Below, in pieces: positions 39,172 through 47,897 of a DNA stretch of 64,000 bases. Each line of letters starts with the position of its first letter. Within the stretch, counting starts at the first letter, position 1. A model generated the notes under the pieces. The model searched no databases. It was not told the origin of the DNA and saw only the letters and a program-made list of their open reading frames with translations. This DNA comes from Enteractinococcus fodinae (lineage in GTDB: Bacteria; Actinomycetota; Actinomycetes; Actinomycetales; Micrococcaceae): NCBI RefSeq assembly GCF_031458395.1, contig NZ_JAVDYJ010000001.1, positions 2,170,001-2,234,000 on the forward strand, read 5' to 3'. A program made the position numbers and the translations under genes.

Positions 39172-39437
39172 CCTCGTTGCCGACGACGATGGCCGCCGTG
39201 GTCGTGACCGGCCACGGCGGCCTGGAAAAGTTGGAGTACCGAACCGATATCACCATCACGCTTGGTGACCGACTTACTTCACGACGTGGAAGCTTGGCGG
39301 TAGATACGTGATAGCCCCTGGGCTCGAAAACATACGAATTTCACGAGATCTGGATAGCTCAACAGGATTTTATGACCAAGCGATATCCCGGCAAATTGGT
39401 CCTGCTCACACCGCCGGTTGCGACCTCGCTCGGTTAG
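39168..39437 (+). pseudogene. Remnant of a zinc-type alcohol dehydrogenase / quinone oxidoreductase
   Basis: The start ATG overlaps the YihY stop (ATGA). The first ~28 codons (MAAVVVTGHGGLEKLEYRTDI) match the N-terminus of MDR dehydrogenases. The frame then reaches TGA-TAG at 39309-39314. In the same frame, KTYEFHEIWIAQQDF followed by MTKRYPGKLVLL at 39327-39404 matches the typical MDR C-terminus. The whole catalytic and NADP-binding core (roughly 250-300 codons) is missing. The gene seems to have lost its middle by deletion; the ends remain. This is inferred from family knowledge of both ends. Confidence 0.7.
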
Positions 39438-39445
39438 CGCCACAA

Positions 39446-39482
39446 AGCAAAACGCCGTCTCGAAATTTTTCGAGACGGCGTC
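39446..39482 (-). terminator. Terminator downstream of carD
   Basis: ACGCCGTCTCGAAA (39452-39465) and TTTCGAGACGGCGT (39468-39481) form a 14-bp stem. On the minus strand TTTTGCTTT follows, so it ends carD transcripts. It also lies just after the pseudogene end. Confidence 0.85.
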
Positions 39483-39496
39483 GTAGGCTAAGGGAA

Positions 39497-40024
39497 TTAT
39501 TTTTTGTCTTTACCGCGGTCCAAGCCCAGCCGGGTCAGGGGTACACCATCGATAGCACCGTCGATAGTTTTCTCTGCTTCTTCATGATCGACGTCTAGCA
39601 CCAGCGCCACTTCGGCGACCAGCATGTCTTTGGCTTCTTGGTACAAGTTCCGTTCGGCCATGGACAGATCTTTTTCTTGCTGACGACGGTAGAGGTCACG
39701 GGCAACTTCAGCGACATTATCTAAGTCACCGGTGGCGAGCTTCTCGCGCAAGGCTTTCAGACGACGAGACCACTGCTTTTCCAGTTTGTCGCCGGTCTTG
39801 GCGAGCAAGGACATCAGCTTGCGTAACCGGGTGTGGCTTGCCAGATCACGAACACCAATTTCGGACAGGCTGTCTTCAGGAACGGCGATTTGTAGGCGCT
39901 GATCTTCAACTTCCAGCACTACGTACTCGACGTCTTCACCTTTGACCTTCCTGGTTTTACGCTCAACGACCTCTGCAGGACCGTGCTGAGGGTGAACTAC
40001 GAATTTACCAAGGGTCAGACGCAT
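39497..40024 (-). CDS. carD: CarD-family transcription factor
   Basis: CarD binds the RNA polymerase beta subunit and stabilises open complexes at rRNA and other promoters. The 175-residue protein has the N-terminal RNAP-interacting Tudor-like domain (LGKFVVHPQHGPAEVVERKTRKVKGEDVEYVVLEV) and the C-terminal helical DNA-binding domain (WSRRLKALREKLATGDLDNVAEVARDLYRRQQEKDLSMAERNLYQEA). The conserved Trp that wedges into DNA is in EKQWSRR. GAAAGGTG precedes the ATG. Confidence 0.96.
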   Translation of the reverse strand: MRLTLGKFVVHPQHGPAEVVERKTRKVKGEDVEYVVLEVEDQRLQIAVPEDSLSEIGVRDLASHTRLRKLMSLLAKTGDKLEKQWSRRLKALREKLATGDLDNVAEVARDLYRRQQEKDLSMAERNLYQEAKDMLVAEVALVLDVDHEEAEKTIDGAIDGVPLTRLGLDRGKDKK

Positions 40025-40169
40025 GTGCGGTGGGCACCTTTCGTTCGGGATGGTGACGAGCTGCGCGGCGTGAAACCGAAAAAGGACACAGCTGTCGCAA
40101 ACAGTCTAATAAGAGTTACAGTAACAGCGGTACGGCCCTTGGGGCAAAGCGATGTTGAGCGAAATCCGC

Positions 40170-41669
40170 TCACTGTTGCAAATGTTCTTGCGCAGCTAAA
40201 AATTCGTAGACCGCGACGTCATCAACCCCGGGAAAAGCACCCGGCGGCATGGCGGCAAGCATGTGCGCGTTCGTTCGAGCCGCCGGCCACGCGTACCCGC
40301 CCCACTGCGCCTCTAATTCAGCAGACGGGGTGCGACAGCACGTAGGGTCCGGACAGTTCGATTGGGACCGTTCGGCAGTTTCGGCCCCGCGAAACCAGCG
40401 CGCTTCATCGAAGGGAATACCCACGGATAACGAGAACAGTGACGACTGCGAGGGCTCTACCACCGCAGTGCACCAGAAGGTACCGACCACAGTGTCGGTG
40501 TACTGATTGAAAGGCCGGAAGCGGTCACTGGTCTTGAACACTTCTCGAGAGGTCCAATAGCGGCACGCAGCTTGCCCCTCGATCGCCCCAATGGAATCCA
40601 CAGGGAAGTTCACGCCGTCATTTTCATAGGCTTTATGCAGGACACCCGATTCGTGGACTTTCTGGAAGTGGCAGGTGATATCCAAATGATGTGTGGCAAG
40701 GTTGGTGAACCGGTGCGCGGCTGACTCATAGGAAACCGAGTATGCGTCACGGATGTCTTCGATGGCGATGTCGCGTTCCTGTTTCCGGCGACGCAAATAT
40801 TTGACCACAGCTTTTTCTGGCATGAGCAAGGCCGCGGTCACATAGTTCGTCGAGACGCGCTGACGCAAGAAATCCTTATAGTCTTCCGGTTCCCCGTGGC
40901 CCAGCACATACGACACCAGGGCTTGCAGTGCCACTGAACGAGGATCGTGGTCAGGGTTTCGCGAGTCCGCCAAGAATACGATGCGGTTCTTCAAGTCGGT
41001 CACGGAGCGGGTGGAGTGTGGCAGGGAAGAAATGAAGCGCAGCTCGAAGTTCAGATAGTCAGCAATATCGGCAATCGAGTGATAGGACAAAGGCCCCTCA
41101 TCGTGTCCGACCGCAGTGAGCAGTTGCTGTGCCTGCTGCTCGAGCTCCGCGTAGTAATTATTTCGCTCGCGCTGTTCTTTGCGCATCGCGACGTTAGCTC
41201 GGCGAGCTTCCTCGGGTGTGGCGGCCTGCTCCGCGTGCTGACGCCGCAGCTCACGGTTCAGGCCATCGATGATCTCTAGCACTTGTGTTGGTATGCGTGA
41301 GGAGACCTTGATGTTGGGCAATCCCATAGTCTGCCAGTGCTTGGTCCGCTGCGCTTTTTCGACGGAGATCTCCAGCGCTGCGCGTGGTGACGGAGCTTCG
41401 GGTTTCAGAAGATCAGCGACGGTGACGCCAAGTAACTCTGCAGCCTCCGACAAAAGATTCACCTTCGGTTCGCGTTTGCCGTTTTCGATCATCGACAGAT
41501 GCGAAGCTGTGGCTCCAAGTTTCTTGGCAAGGTCATCGAGCGTCAGGGACGCCTCCGTACGGAAGTGACGCAGCCGGTGACCCAGAATCACCGGATCAAT
41601 ATGGGCGCCGGTGGTTTGATCAGCCAGAACAACCAGATCGTCGTCTTGAGTGTTTGTGATGTAGGACAT
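40170..41669 (-). CDS. ramB: RamB-type regulator of acetate metabolism
   Basis: The 499-residue protein has an N-terminal XRE helix-turn-helix (residues ~26-90: RHFRTEASLTLDDLAKKLGATASHLSMIENGKREP), a middle IrrE/ImmA-like region (HSIADIADYLNFELRFI), and a C-terminal Cys-containing domain (SQSNCPDPTCCRTPSAE). This is the layout of RamB, the regulator of aceA/aceB in Corynebacterium and Mycobacterium. It is divergent from aceA, which fits. The start at 41669 is chosen because a perfect TATGAT -10 box is 6 nt upstream; the mRNA is probably leaderless. Confidence 0.9.
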   Translation of the reverse strand: MSYITNTQDDDLVVLADQTTGAHIDPVILGHRLRHFRTEASLTLDDLAKKLGATASHLSMIENGKREPKVNLLSEAAELLGVTVADLLKPEAPSPRAALEISVEKAQRTKHWQTMGLPNIKVSSRIPTQVLEIIDGLNRELRRQHAEQAATPEEARRANVAMRKEQRERNNYYAELEQQAQQLLTAVGHDEGPLSYHSIADIADYLNFELRFISSLPHSTRSVTDLKNRIVFLADSRNPDHDPRSVALQALVSYVLGHGEPEDYKDFLRQRVSTNYVTAALLMPEKAVVKYLRRRKQERDIAIEDIRDAYSVSYESAAHRFTNLATHHLDITCHFQKVHESGVLHKAYENDGVNFPVDSIGAIEGQAACRYWTSREVFKTSDRFRPFNQYTDTVVGTFWCTAVVEPSQSSLFSLSVGIPFDEARWFRGAETAERSQSNCPDPTCCRTPSAELEAQWGGYAWPAARTNAHMLAAMPPGAFPGVDDVAVYEFLAAQEHLQQ

Positions 41670-42117
41670 GGGCACATCATAGTGAAAAAACCTCAATCTT
41701 CACAAGAGACGGGACCGGAGTGCCATCGAAGTGCCGGCAATACTCCAGATATAAGCAACATTTCAGCAGCGACCGAAAGTTTTTTCGAACAAACTTCAGC
41801 CCTATTTCCCGCAGCAAAGGCAGAAAAGTCACTAAATCAGCTAAAACGGTTGACTTTGGGGTGGCAAAATACGGCCATATTCTCCTTACCTCAGGAGTCG
41901 TGAGCACTTCGCCGGGAAATCGAGGCAAAAGAGCTTGAAAATCTACATCGGTGAAATTTGCGACTTCTTTTCTTCAAGTTGGTCTGTTGTGGGGTTGCGA
42001 CACAGGGAATAGTAGTGACTACACCGATTGCACCACAGCACAACAGCTTGCAATCCACCACAGAGACACAGTGCATTCGGTCGAACCGGATACACCCGCA
42101 CAACGCGTAGGAGAAAC
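41670..42117. promoter_or_regulatory. Control region between ramB and aceA
   Basis: No gene is seen in these 448 bases. TATGAT (41676-41681, minus strand) is the ramB -10 box. AAATTTGCGAC (41954-41964) and TATTTTGCCA (reverse strand, about 41863-41872) resemble the corynebacterial RamB site, A-rich followed by CTTTGCAAA; the first is the better match. The aceA promoter itself could not be placed with confidence. A long leader is likely. Confidence 0.4.
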
Positions 42118-43410
42118 ATGGAACCCGTCATTCAGGCAGCAGCAGACCAGATCCAAGAGGACTGGAACTCCAACCCTCGCTGGAGCAACATCACTCGTGA
42201 CTTCACCGCCGAAGAAGTTGTTCGTCTCCGCGGCCGTGTGCAAGAAGAGCACACCTTGGCAAAACGCGGTGCAGAAAAACTGTGGGATCAGCTCACCAGC
42301 GAACACCCCAAAGGTGAATTCACCAACGCGCTCGGCGCGATGACCGGCGGTCAGGCCGTTCAGCAGGTCAAGGCCGGCCTGCGGGCTATCTACCTTTCCG
42401 GTTGGCAGGTCGCAGCAGACGCGAACCTCTCCGGTCACACCTACCCAGACCAGTCGCTCTACCCTGCCGACTCAGTTCCAAAGGTTGTACGTCGGATCAA
42501 CAACGCCCTGATGCGCGCCGACCAAATCGATTGGGCTGAAGGTAAGCAAACCGTTGAAGATTACCTCGTTCCGATTGTCGCAGACGCTGAGGCCGGTTTC
42601 GGTGGCCCACTGAACGCCTACGAGTTGATGAAGGCCATGATTACCGCGGGCGCAGCCGGTGTGCACTGGGAAGACCAGGTAGCCTCCGAAAAGAAATGTG
42701 GCCACCTCGGCGGTAAGGTCCTCATCCCAACTTCGCATCACGTCCGGACCCTCAATGCAGCCCGTCTTGCAGCCGACGTTGCCGGTGTTCCATCACTGAT
42801 CGTCGCCCGCACCGACGCTGAAGCTGCCACACTCCTGCAGTCCGACATTGATGAACGTGACCACCAGTTCCTGACCGGTGAACGTTCCTCCGAAGGCTTC
42901 TACTACATCAAGAATGGTCTGGAACCATCCATTGCCCGCGCTAAAGCGTATGCACCGTACTCGGATCTGCTGTGGATGGAAACTTCCACCCCGGACCTCG
43001 ACGTCGCCCGTGAATTCGCCGAAGCAGTGAAGGCTGACTTCCCAGACCAGATGCTGGCCTACAACTGCTCGCCATCATTCAACTGGAAAGCCAACCTGGA
43101 CGATGACACCATCGCCAAGTTCCAGCGCGAGCTCGCTGCGATGGGTTACACCTTCCAGTTCATCACGCTGGCTGGCTTCCACTCCTTGAACTACTCGATG
43201 TTCAACCTGGCCAAGGGCTACGCCGATCGCCAGATGTCAGCCTTCGTCGAGCTGCAAGAAGCAGAATTCGCCGCAGAAAAAGATGGTTTCACCGCAACCC
43301 GTCACCAGCGCGAGGTTGGCACCGGTTACTTCGATCTCATCTCGACCACCGTCAACCCAGAATCCTCGACCACCGCACTAGCCGACTCGACCGAAGCACA
43401 ACAGTTCTAG
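42118..43410 (+). CDS. aceA: Isocitrate lyase
   Basis: AceA splits isocitrate into succinate and glyoxylate (glyoxylate shunt). The 430-residue protein has the catalytic KKCGHLGGK (Cys about residue 200), [22 protein letters not shown] with metal-binding Asp, [11 protein letters not shown], and NCSPSFNWK. The length and motifs match actinobacterial AceA. The ATG at 42118 follows AGGAGAAAC. malate synthase follows after 34 bp, so both enzymes of the shunt are in one operon, divergent from ramB. Confidence 0.98.
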   Translation: MEPVIQAAADQIQEDWNSNPRWSNITRDFTAEEVVRLRGRVQEEHTLAKRGAEKLWDQLTSEHPKGEFTNALGAMTGGQAVQQVKAGLRAIYLSGWQVAADANLSGHTYPDQSLYPADSVPKVVRRINNALMRADQIDWAEGKQTVEDYLVPIVADAEAGFGGPLNAYELMKAMITAGAAGVHWEDQVASEKKCGHLGGKVLIPTSHHVRTLNAARLAADVAGVPSLIVARTDAEAATLLQSDIDERDHQFLTGERSSEGFYYIKNGLEPSIARAKAYAPYSDLLWMETSTPDLDVAREFAEAVKADFPDQMLAYNCSPSFNWKANLDDDTIAKFQRELAAMGYTFQFITLAGFHSLNYSMFNLAKGYADRQMSAFVELQEAEFAAEKDGFTATRHQREVGTGYFDLISTTVNPESSTTALADSTEAQQF

Positions 43411-43444
43411 TTTGAACCGCTAGACAAGAAAAGGAGCACCCGCC

Positions 43445-45106
43445 ATGGCATCACCAACTATCCAACACACAACGCCCGAAGGCATCAACGTGACCGTGTT
43501 CGGTGAACTGGATGCACGGCAGCGTGACGTTCTCACCGAAGAGGCCCTGAATTTCCTGGCCTATCTGCACACCAAACAGGACCCACGCCGTCGTGAGCTG
43601 CTTGCAGCCCGCAAAGACGCTCGGGCCAAGGTGGCAGCAGGAGAACAACTAGATTTTGAAAAGTCTACTCGCAGCATCCGTGAAGATGACTCATGGCGGG
43701 TCGCTCCCCTAGCTCCCGGGTTGAAAGACCGCCGGGTGGAAATCACCGGACCGGTGGACCGGAAGATGACCATCAACGCGTTGAACTCCGGGGCGAAGTG
43801 CTGGTTAGCCGACTTCGAAGATGCCTCATCACCGTTCTGGTCGAATATGGTCAATGGTCAGGTCAACCTGTACGACGCGATTCGGCACAATATTGACTTC
43901 ACGTCCGAACAGGGCAAACACTACCGGCTGAAAAAACCTGCCTTAGCGCAGATGCCGACCATCATCGTGCGGCCTCGTGGGTTGCACCTGGAAGAATCCC
44001 ACATCCTGATCGACGGCGAGCCACTGTCCGGATCGCTGATGGACTTTGGACTGTACTTCTTCCATAACGGTGACAAACTCGTCGAATTGGGCCGCGGACC
44101 GTACTACTACCTGCCTAAACTCGAGCACCATTTGGAAGCTCGCTGGTGGAACTGTGTCTTCAATAAGGCCCAGGACTACATGGGCATCCCGCAAGGCACC
44201 ATCCGAGCCACCGTGCTCATTGAAACCATCACGGCGGCCTTCCAGATGGAAGAGATTCTGTATCAGCTGCGTGACCATGCAGCGGGTCTGAACGCCGGGC
44301 GGTGGGATTACATTTTCTCCATCATCAAGACCTACCGTGATTCTGGTGCCGAGTACGTGCTGCCGGATCGGGCAGAAGTTTCGATGACCCAACCGATGAT
44401 GCGTGCTTACACGGACCTGCTGGTCCACACCTGCCATAAGCGCGGCGCTTCCGCCATTGGCGGGATGAGTGCCTTCATCCCGGACTCATCCAACCCGGAG
44501 CGCACCAAAGAAGCGCTGCGCAAGGTTCGCGAAGACAAAACTCGCGAAGCCCATGACGGGTTTGATGGTTCGTGGGTGGCTCATCCTGGGCTGGTGCCAA
44601 CCTGCATGGGAGTCTTTGACGAACTGCTGTTGGATGCCCCGCATCAGATTCGCACCAACAAACGTGAAGACGTCGAGCCGTCAGCTGAAGCTTTGATCAA
44701 CGTCCAGGCCACCACCGGTGCCATCACCGAAACCGGCCTCGAGACCAACATCGAAGTGGGTATTCGGTACATGGATGCCTGGCTCAACGGGATGGGAGCT
44801 GCTGCTATCAACGGGCTCATGGAAGATGCGGCGACCGCCGAGATTTCACGATCCCAAATCTGGCAGTGGATTCACGCCGAGTCACAAGCCCTCCGCGAAG
44901 ACGGTTCGGCCAAGACCATCACGACGGAATGGGTTACGCAAAAAATTGATGATGTTTTTGCAACTCTTCCCCGGTACGAACGCGACCGTCTCGATGAAGC
45001 AAAAGAACTGTTCGCTGAGTCTGCACTATCGGAAGATTTCGAAGACTTCCTGACGCTGCCAGCCTACGACCGCTACCTCTCTGCACAAGCAAAGGTCAGC
45101 GCCTAA
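43445..45106 (+). CDS. aceB: Malate synthase A
   Basis: AceB condenses glyoxylate with acetyl-CoA to malate. The 553-residue protein is the short isoform A: INALNSGAKCWLADFEDASSPFW, PTIIVRPRGLHLEESHI, ATVLIETITAAFQMEEILYQLRDHAAGLNAGRWDYIFSIIKTY with the active-site Arg and Glu region, and GFDGSWVAHPGLVP before the last catalytic part. AAAAGGAG precedes the ATG. A strong terminator ends the operon 25 bp after the stop. Confidence 0.98.
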   Translation: MASPTIQHTTPEGINVTVFGELDARQRDVLTEEALNFLAYLHTKQDPRRRELLAARKDARAKVAAGEQLDFEKSTRSIREDDSWRVAPLAPGLKDRRVEITGPVDRKMTINALNSGAKCWLADFEDASSPFWSNMVNGQVNLYDAIRHNIDFTSEQGKHYRLKKPALAQMPTIIVRPRGLHLEESHILIDGEPLSGSLMDFGLYFFHNGDKLVELGRGPYYYLPKLEHHLEARWWNCVFNKAQDYMGIPQGTIRATVLIETITAAFQMEEILYQLRDHAAGLNAGRWDYIFSIIKTYRDSGAEYVLPDRAEVSMTQPMMRAYTDLLVHTCHKRGASAIGGMSAFIPDSSNPERTKEALRKVREDKTREAHDGFDGSWVAHPGLVPTCMGVFDELLLDAPHQIRTNKREDVEPSAEALINVQATTGAITETGLETNIEVGIRYMDAWLNGMGAAAINGLMEDAATAEISRSQIWQWIHAESQALREDGSAKTITTEWVTQKIDDVFATLPRYERDRLDEAKELFAESALSEDFEDFLTLPAYDRYLSAQAKVSA

Positions 45107-45130
45107 CACTTCCTCGTGTGCTCACAAACC

Positions 45131-45171
45131 GTGGGGCCTTGTCACTACCCGTGACAAGGCCCCACATTTTT
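45131..45171 (+). terminator. Terminator of aceA-aceB (likely bidirectional)
   Basis: GTGGGGCCTTGTCAC (45131-45145) and GTGACAAGGCCCCAC (45151-45165) form a perfect 15-bp stem followed by ATTTTT. It lies between aceB and the convergent DUF1275 gene and can serve both. Confidence 0.93.
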
Positions 45172-45178
45172 ATGTTGA

Positions 45179-45895
45179 CTAATGCTCCGGGCGATCTGTC
45201 CGCTTTTTGACCCGCCAGGTCAGCATGATAGCTAACACCGTCATGGCGGCAACCGATAACCAGACAGACTGCACCCCATACAAGACATAGGCCCAAGCTC
45301 CAACCAGGGCACCAAAAGCGATCGCCGCCCATAACAGCAGGTAGCGCAAGAAACGTGCCAGATACACAATTGAACGCACCGCAATCGCCGAGGCTAAAGA
45401 TTGGCCCATCTTCACCAGTGTGCCAGTCATATATGTTAGGCCCACGGTCACTTCCCCACGGCGGGTGAAGGTCCCATTGATCGCTCCGGTTGCTGAGGCG
45501 ATGATGAATGGGGCCAGTGTCTCAAGTGGCTCCACCACGGACGCGATCCCGCCCAACAGCATCAGCAAAAAGGCAGTCCAGACCGCTGAACCGTGAGGTG
45601 CGATCTGATCAGTGAGCAGGGATTCCGCGGGCGGGTGGAATCGTTTGGGTCCGAATCGAACCGCAAACGAGGACAGCATCACGCCGATGATAAATGCGAA
45701 GATCAGCATCGAGGCGGCGAGCCATTCCCCGTAGTTGCCTTGTGCTAGCGCTGCGGCTGCCCTGGTCGAGTTCCCGGACATGAAGGATACAAAGTACCCA
45801 CCTAGGTGAAGGAAAAACAGCCCATCGGCGAATCCCGCATTTGCGGTTAACCCTGCCGCTAAGAGTCGTTGTCGCGTGGTGAGCTGTGCTGCCAA
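45179..45895 (-). CDS. DUF1275 (YoaK-like) membrane protein
   Basis: The 238-residue protein has about six helices and the DUF1275 pattern: GLTANAGFADGLFFLHLGGYFVSFMSGNSTRAAAALAQGNY near the N-terminus, GAINGTFTRRGEVTVGLTYMTGTLVKMGQSLA in the middle, and a paired helical C-terminus. The function is unknown. The TTG start at 45895 follows GGAAAGGAATG, a good ribosome site. Confidence 0.88.
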   Translation of the reverse strand: MAAQLTTRQRLLAAGLTANAGFADGLFFLHLGGYFVSFMSGNSTRAAAALAQGNYGEWLAASMLIFAFIIGVMLSSFAVRFGPKRFHPPAESLLTDQIAPHGSAVWTAFLLMLLGGIASVVEPLETLAPFIIASATGAINGTFTRRGEVTVGLTYMTGTLVKMGQSLASAIAVRSIVYLARFLRYLLLWAAIAFGALVGAWAYVLYGVQSVWLSVAAMTVLAIMLTWRVKKRTDRPEH

Positions 45896-46015
45896 GACAT
45901 TCCTTTCCCTGTGAACCTACGCTTATTATCTCCAATGCCGCGGGCATTGCTGGTTTCAAGTCCTGGCTGGAGGGCCGTTTGTTCGCAAATACCGCAATGT
46001 TGAGCCTGGCAGCGT

Positions 46016-46061
46016 AGAAAAAGCCGCTGGCTTCCATATGGGTGGTGGAAGCCAGCGGCCT
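46016..46061 (-). terminator. Terminator of the betaine-type ABC operon
   Basis: AGCCGCTGGCTTCCA and TGGAAGCCAGCGGCC (46022-46036, 46046-46060) pair across a short loop, and on the minus strand GCTTTTTC follows. It ends the transcript 20 bp beyond the binding-protein stop. Confidence 0.9.
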
Positions 46062-46081
46062 GTTAGCAAGTTGCGGTATGA

Positions 46082-47011
46082 CTAGTTGGTCAGACCATCA
46101 ACGTATTCTTGGTTCTCAGCGGCCCATTCTTCGATGATCGGACGGTAGTCGTCAACATCCTCATTCTCGTTGAACATGACGTTCTCAAGCGAGTAGAGGG
46201 TGTCCGAGTCCATTTCAAAGCCCTCGAACCAACCAACTAATTCGGAGTTGGCTTCGTCCTGAGCCCACTCGGCGTTAGCGAAGGTGTGCATGGATTCTGC
46301 GCCACCTAGCGCTCCTTCAGGATCTTCAAGGTCTTTGATCGGGAAGGCGTCGTAGGCCCAGTGCGGACGCCAGAGAGTCACAGCGATGTTTTCGCCCGCT
46401 TCAAGGGCGCTGTCCAACTCCTGCAGCATTGCTGGAGTACTCGATGTGGTGAACTCCATGTCTTCAAGACCATAGGTTGGGATGACCTCGTTTTCAGTCG
46501 TCTGTACCAGCCCGGCCCCTGGGTCGATCCCTACGATTTCGTTGTTGAATTCGTCGGCATTTTCTGCCAACTCATCCAACGAATCGATCGGAGCATCTTC
46601 ATTCACTGCAATGTGAAGTGATGCTTCTTCGTTCCAAGCGCCCAGGTCTTGAATGTCTGCTTCATACTCTTCGACATAGTCTGCGTGAGTAATTGGCAGC
46701 CAAGCGTCAAGCGTGACGTTGTAATCGTTGGTCGACAGCCCGGAGTAGACCGGGGCTGGGTCCGCGTATTCGAGGCTGACGTCGTAGCCTTCTTCTTCTA
46801 GGACGTAGGCCCACAGTTCGGATACTGCAATACCTTCCTCCCAGCCGTTGAAGACGCCGATCGTGACTTCGCCGCCATTGCCTTCAGCAGCTGAGTCACC
46901 GTTACCATTACCGTTACCGGTGTCTTCGCCGCCATTGCCGCACGCGGTCAAGGCGAGAGCAGCTACCGACAAAGCAGCCGCTGACTTGAAGAAACGTGAT
47001 TTAAAAGTCAT
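46082..47011 (-). CDS. Glycine-betaine-type ABC substrate-binding lipoprotein
   Basis: The 309-residue protein begins with a signal peptide and lipobox LTAC (SVAALALTACGN), so it is a lipoprotein. The OpuAC/ProX fold is visible: VFNGWEEGIAVSELWAYVLEEEGYDVSLEY, LDAWLPITHADYVEEYEADI, WNEEASLHIAVNEDAPIDSLDELAENAD, and TLWRPHWAYDAFPIKDLEDPEGALG with the aromatic residues of the ligand cage. The ATG at 47011 has GAAAGGA upstream; the longer frame adds 30 non-signal residues. It is the last gene of the operon, after permease and ATPase. The ligand is a quaternary ammonium solute such as glycine betaine or proline betaine. Confidence 0.93.
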   Translation of the reverse strand: MTFKSRFFKSAAALSVAALALTACGNGGEDTGNGNGNGDSAAEGNGGEVTIGVFNGWEEGIAVSELWAYVLEEEGYDVSLEYADPAPVYSGLSTNDYNVTLDAWLPITHADYVEEYEADIQDLGAWNEEASLHIAVNEDAPIDSLDELAENADEFNNEIVGIDPGAGLVQTTENEVIPTYGLEDMEFTTSSTPAMLQELDSALEAGENIAVTLWRPHWAYDAFPIKDLEDPEGALGGAESMHTFANAEWAQDEANSELVGWFEGFEMDSDTLYSLENVMFNENEDVDDYRPIIEEWAAENQEYVDGLTN

Positions 47012-47057
47012 GACATTCCTTTCATTGAGTTTGTCTATGATGAATTTTTTGTGCAAG

Positions 47058-47897
47058 TTAACGAAGCTTGGACTTCGACTGCATTGAGGTGAGGCGGTCA
47101 AGGTACATCGCCAAGATGACCACTGCGAGGCCGGCTTCGAAACCGAGACCGGCGTTAATGCGGTTCAGCGATGCAACGACTTCCCCACCGAGGCCGCCAG
47201 CGCCGACCATACCGGCGATAACGACCATGGACAGCGAGAGCATGATGACCTGGTTGACGCCCGCCATAATGGTGGGCAATGCAAGCGGCAGCTGGATCTG
47301 ACGCAGAATCTTTCCTGGGGGCGAGCCGAAGGCTTTACCCGCTTCGACTACTTCGGAGTCAACTCCGCGAATACCGAGCTCGGTGAAACGCACCCCGGGT
47401 GCCATCGCGAAGATCACGGTGGCTACCATCCCTGGCACCACGCCGACCCGGAAAATGACCAGCGCCGGAATGAGATACACCATGGGTGGCATCGTTTGGA
47501 TGAAGTCCATGAGCGGGCGCAGGATCTTAGAGGCCGCCTGAGATTTGGCGGCCAAGATTCCCAACGGGATGGCGATAATAATGGCGATCAGGGTAGCGAT
47601 CGCGACCAGCGCGAGGGTTGACATCGCATTGGCCCACTGGTTAACGCCGACGATCAGGATGAAGCCAATGACGGTACCCAGTGCCAGCTGCCAACTGCGC
47701 AACCACCAGCCGAGCCCAGCCAACACAATGGTGACCATCCACCACTCCGGAGTGGTCAGCGCCCACAGCAAGAGCTCATAGGCTTGGACCAAGATTGTCC
47801 GGATGAAGGTGAAGATGCCACCAAGGACGGCCAAGATCCAATCAAGCGCAACTTCGACCCAGTCCCCTAGTGGGATGCGCGGTACGGGTATTTCCAT
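47058..47897 (-). CDS. Glycine-betaine-type ABC permease
   Basis: The 279-residue permease has about six to seven helices and the ProW/OpuAB signature: LVAIATLIAIIIAIPLGILAAKSQAASKILRPLMDFIQTMPPMVYLIPALVIFRVGVVPGMVATVIFAMAPGVRFTELGIRGV, the coupling-loop EAGKAFGSPPGKILRQIQLPLALPTIMAGVNQVIMLSLSMVVIAGMVGAGGLG. Its ATG follows directly after the TAA of the ATPase gene. It provides the membrane channel of the importer. Confidence 0.95.
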   Translation of the reverse strand: MEIPVPRIPLGDWVEVALDWILAVLGGIFTFIRTILVQAYELLLWALTTPEWWMVTIVLAGLGWWLRSWQLALGTVIGFILIVGVNQWANAMSTLALVAIATLIAIIIAIPLGILAAKSQAASKILRPLMDFIQTMPPMVYLIPALVIFRVGVVPGMVATVIFAMAPGVRFTELGIRGVDSEVVEAGKAFGSPPGKILRQIQLPLALPTIMAGVNQVIMLSLSMVVIAGMVGAGGLGGEVVASLNRINAGLGFEAGLAVVILAMYLDRLTSMQSKSKLR

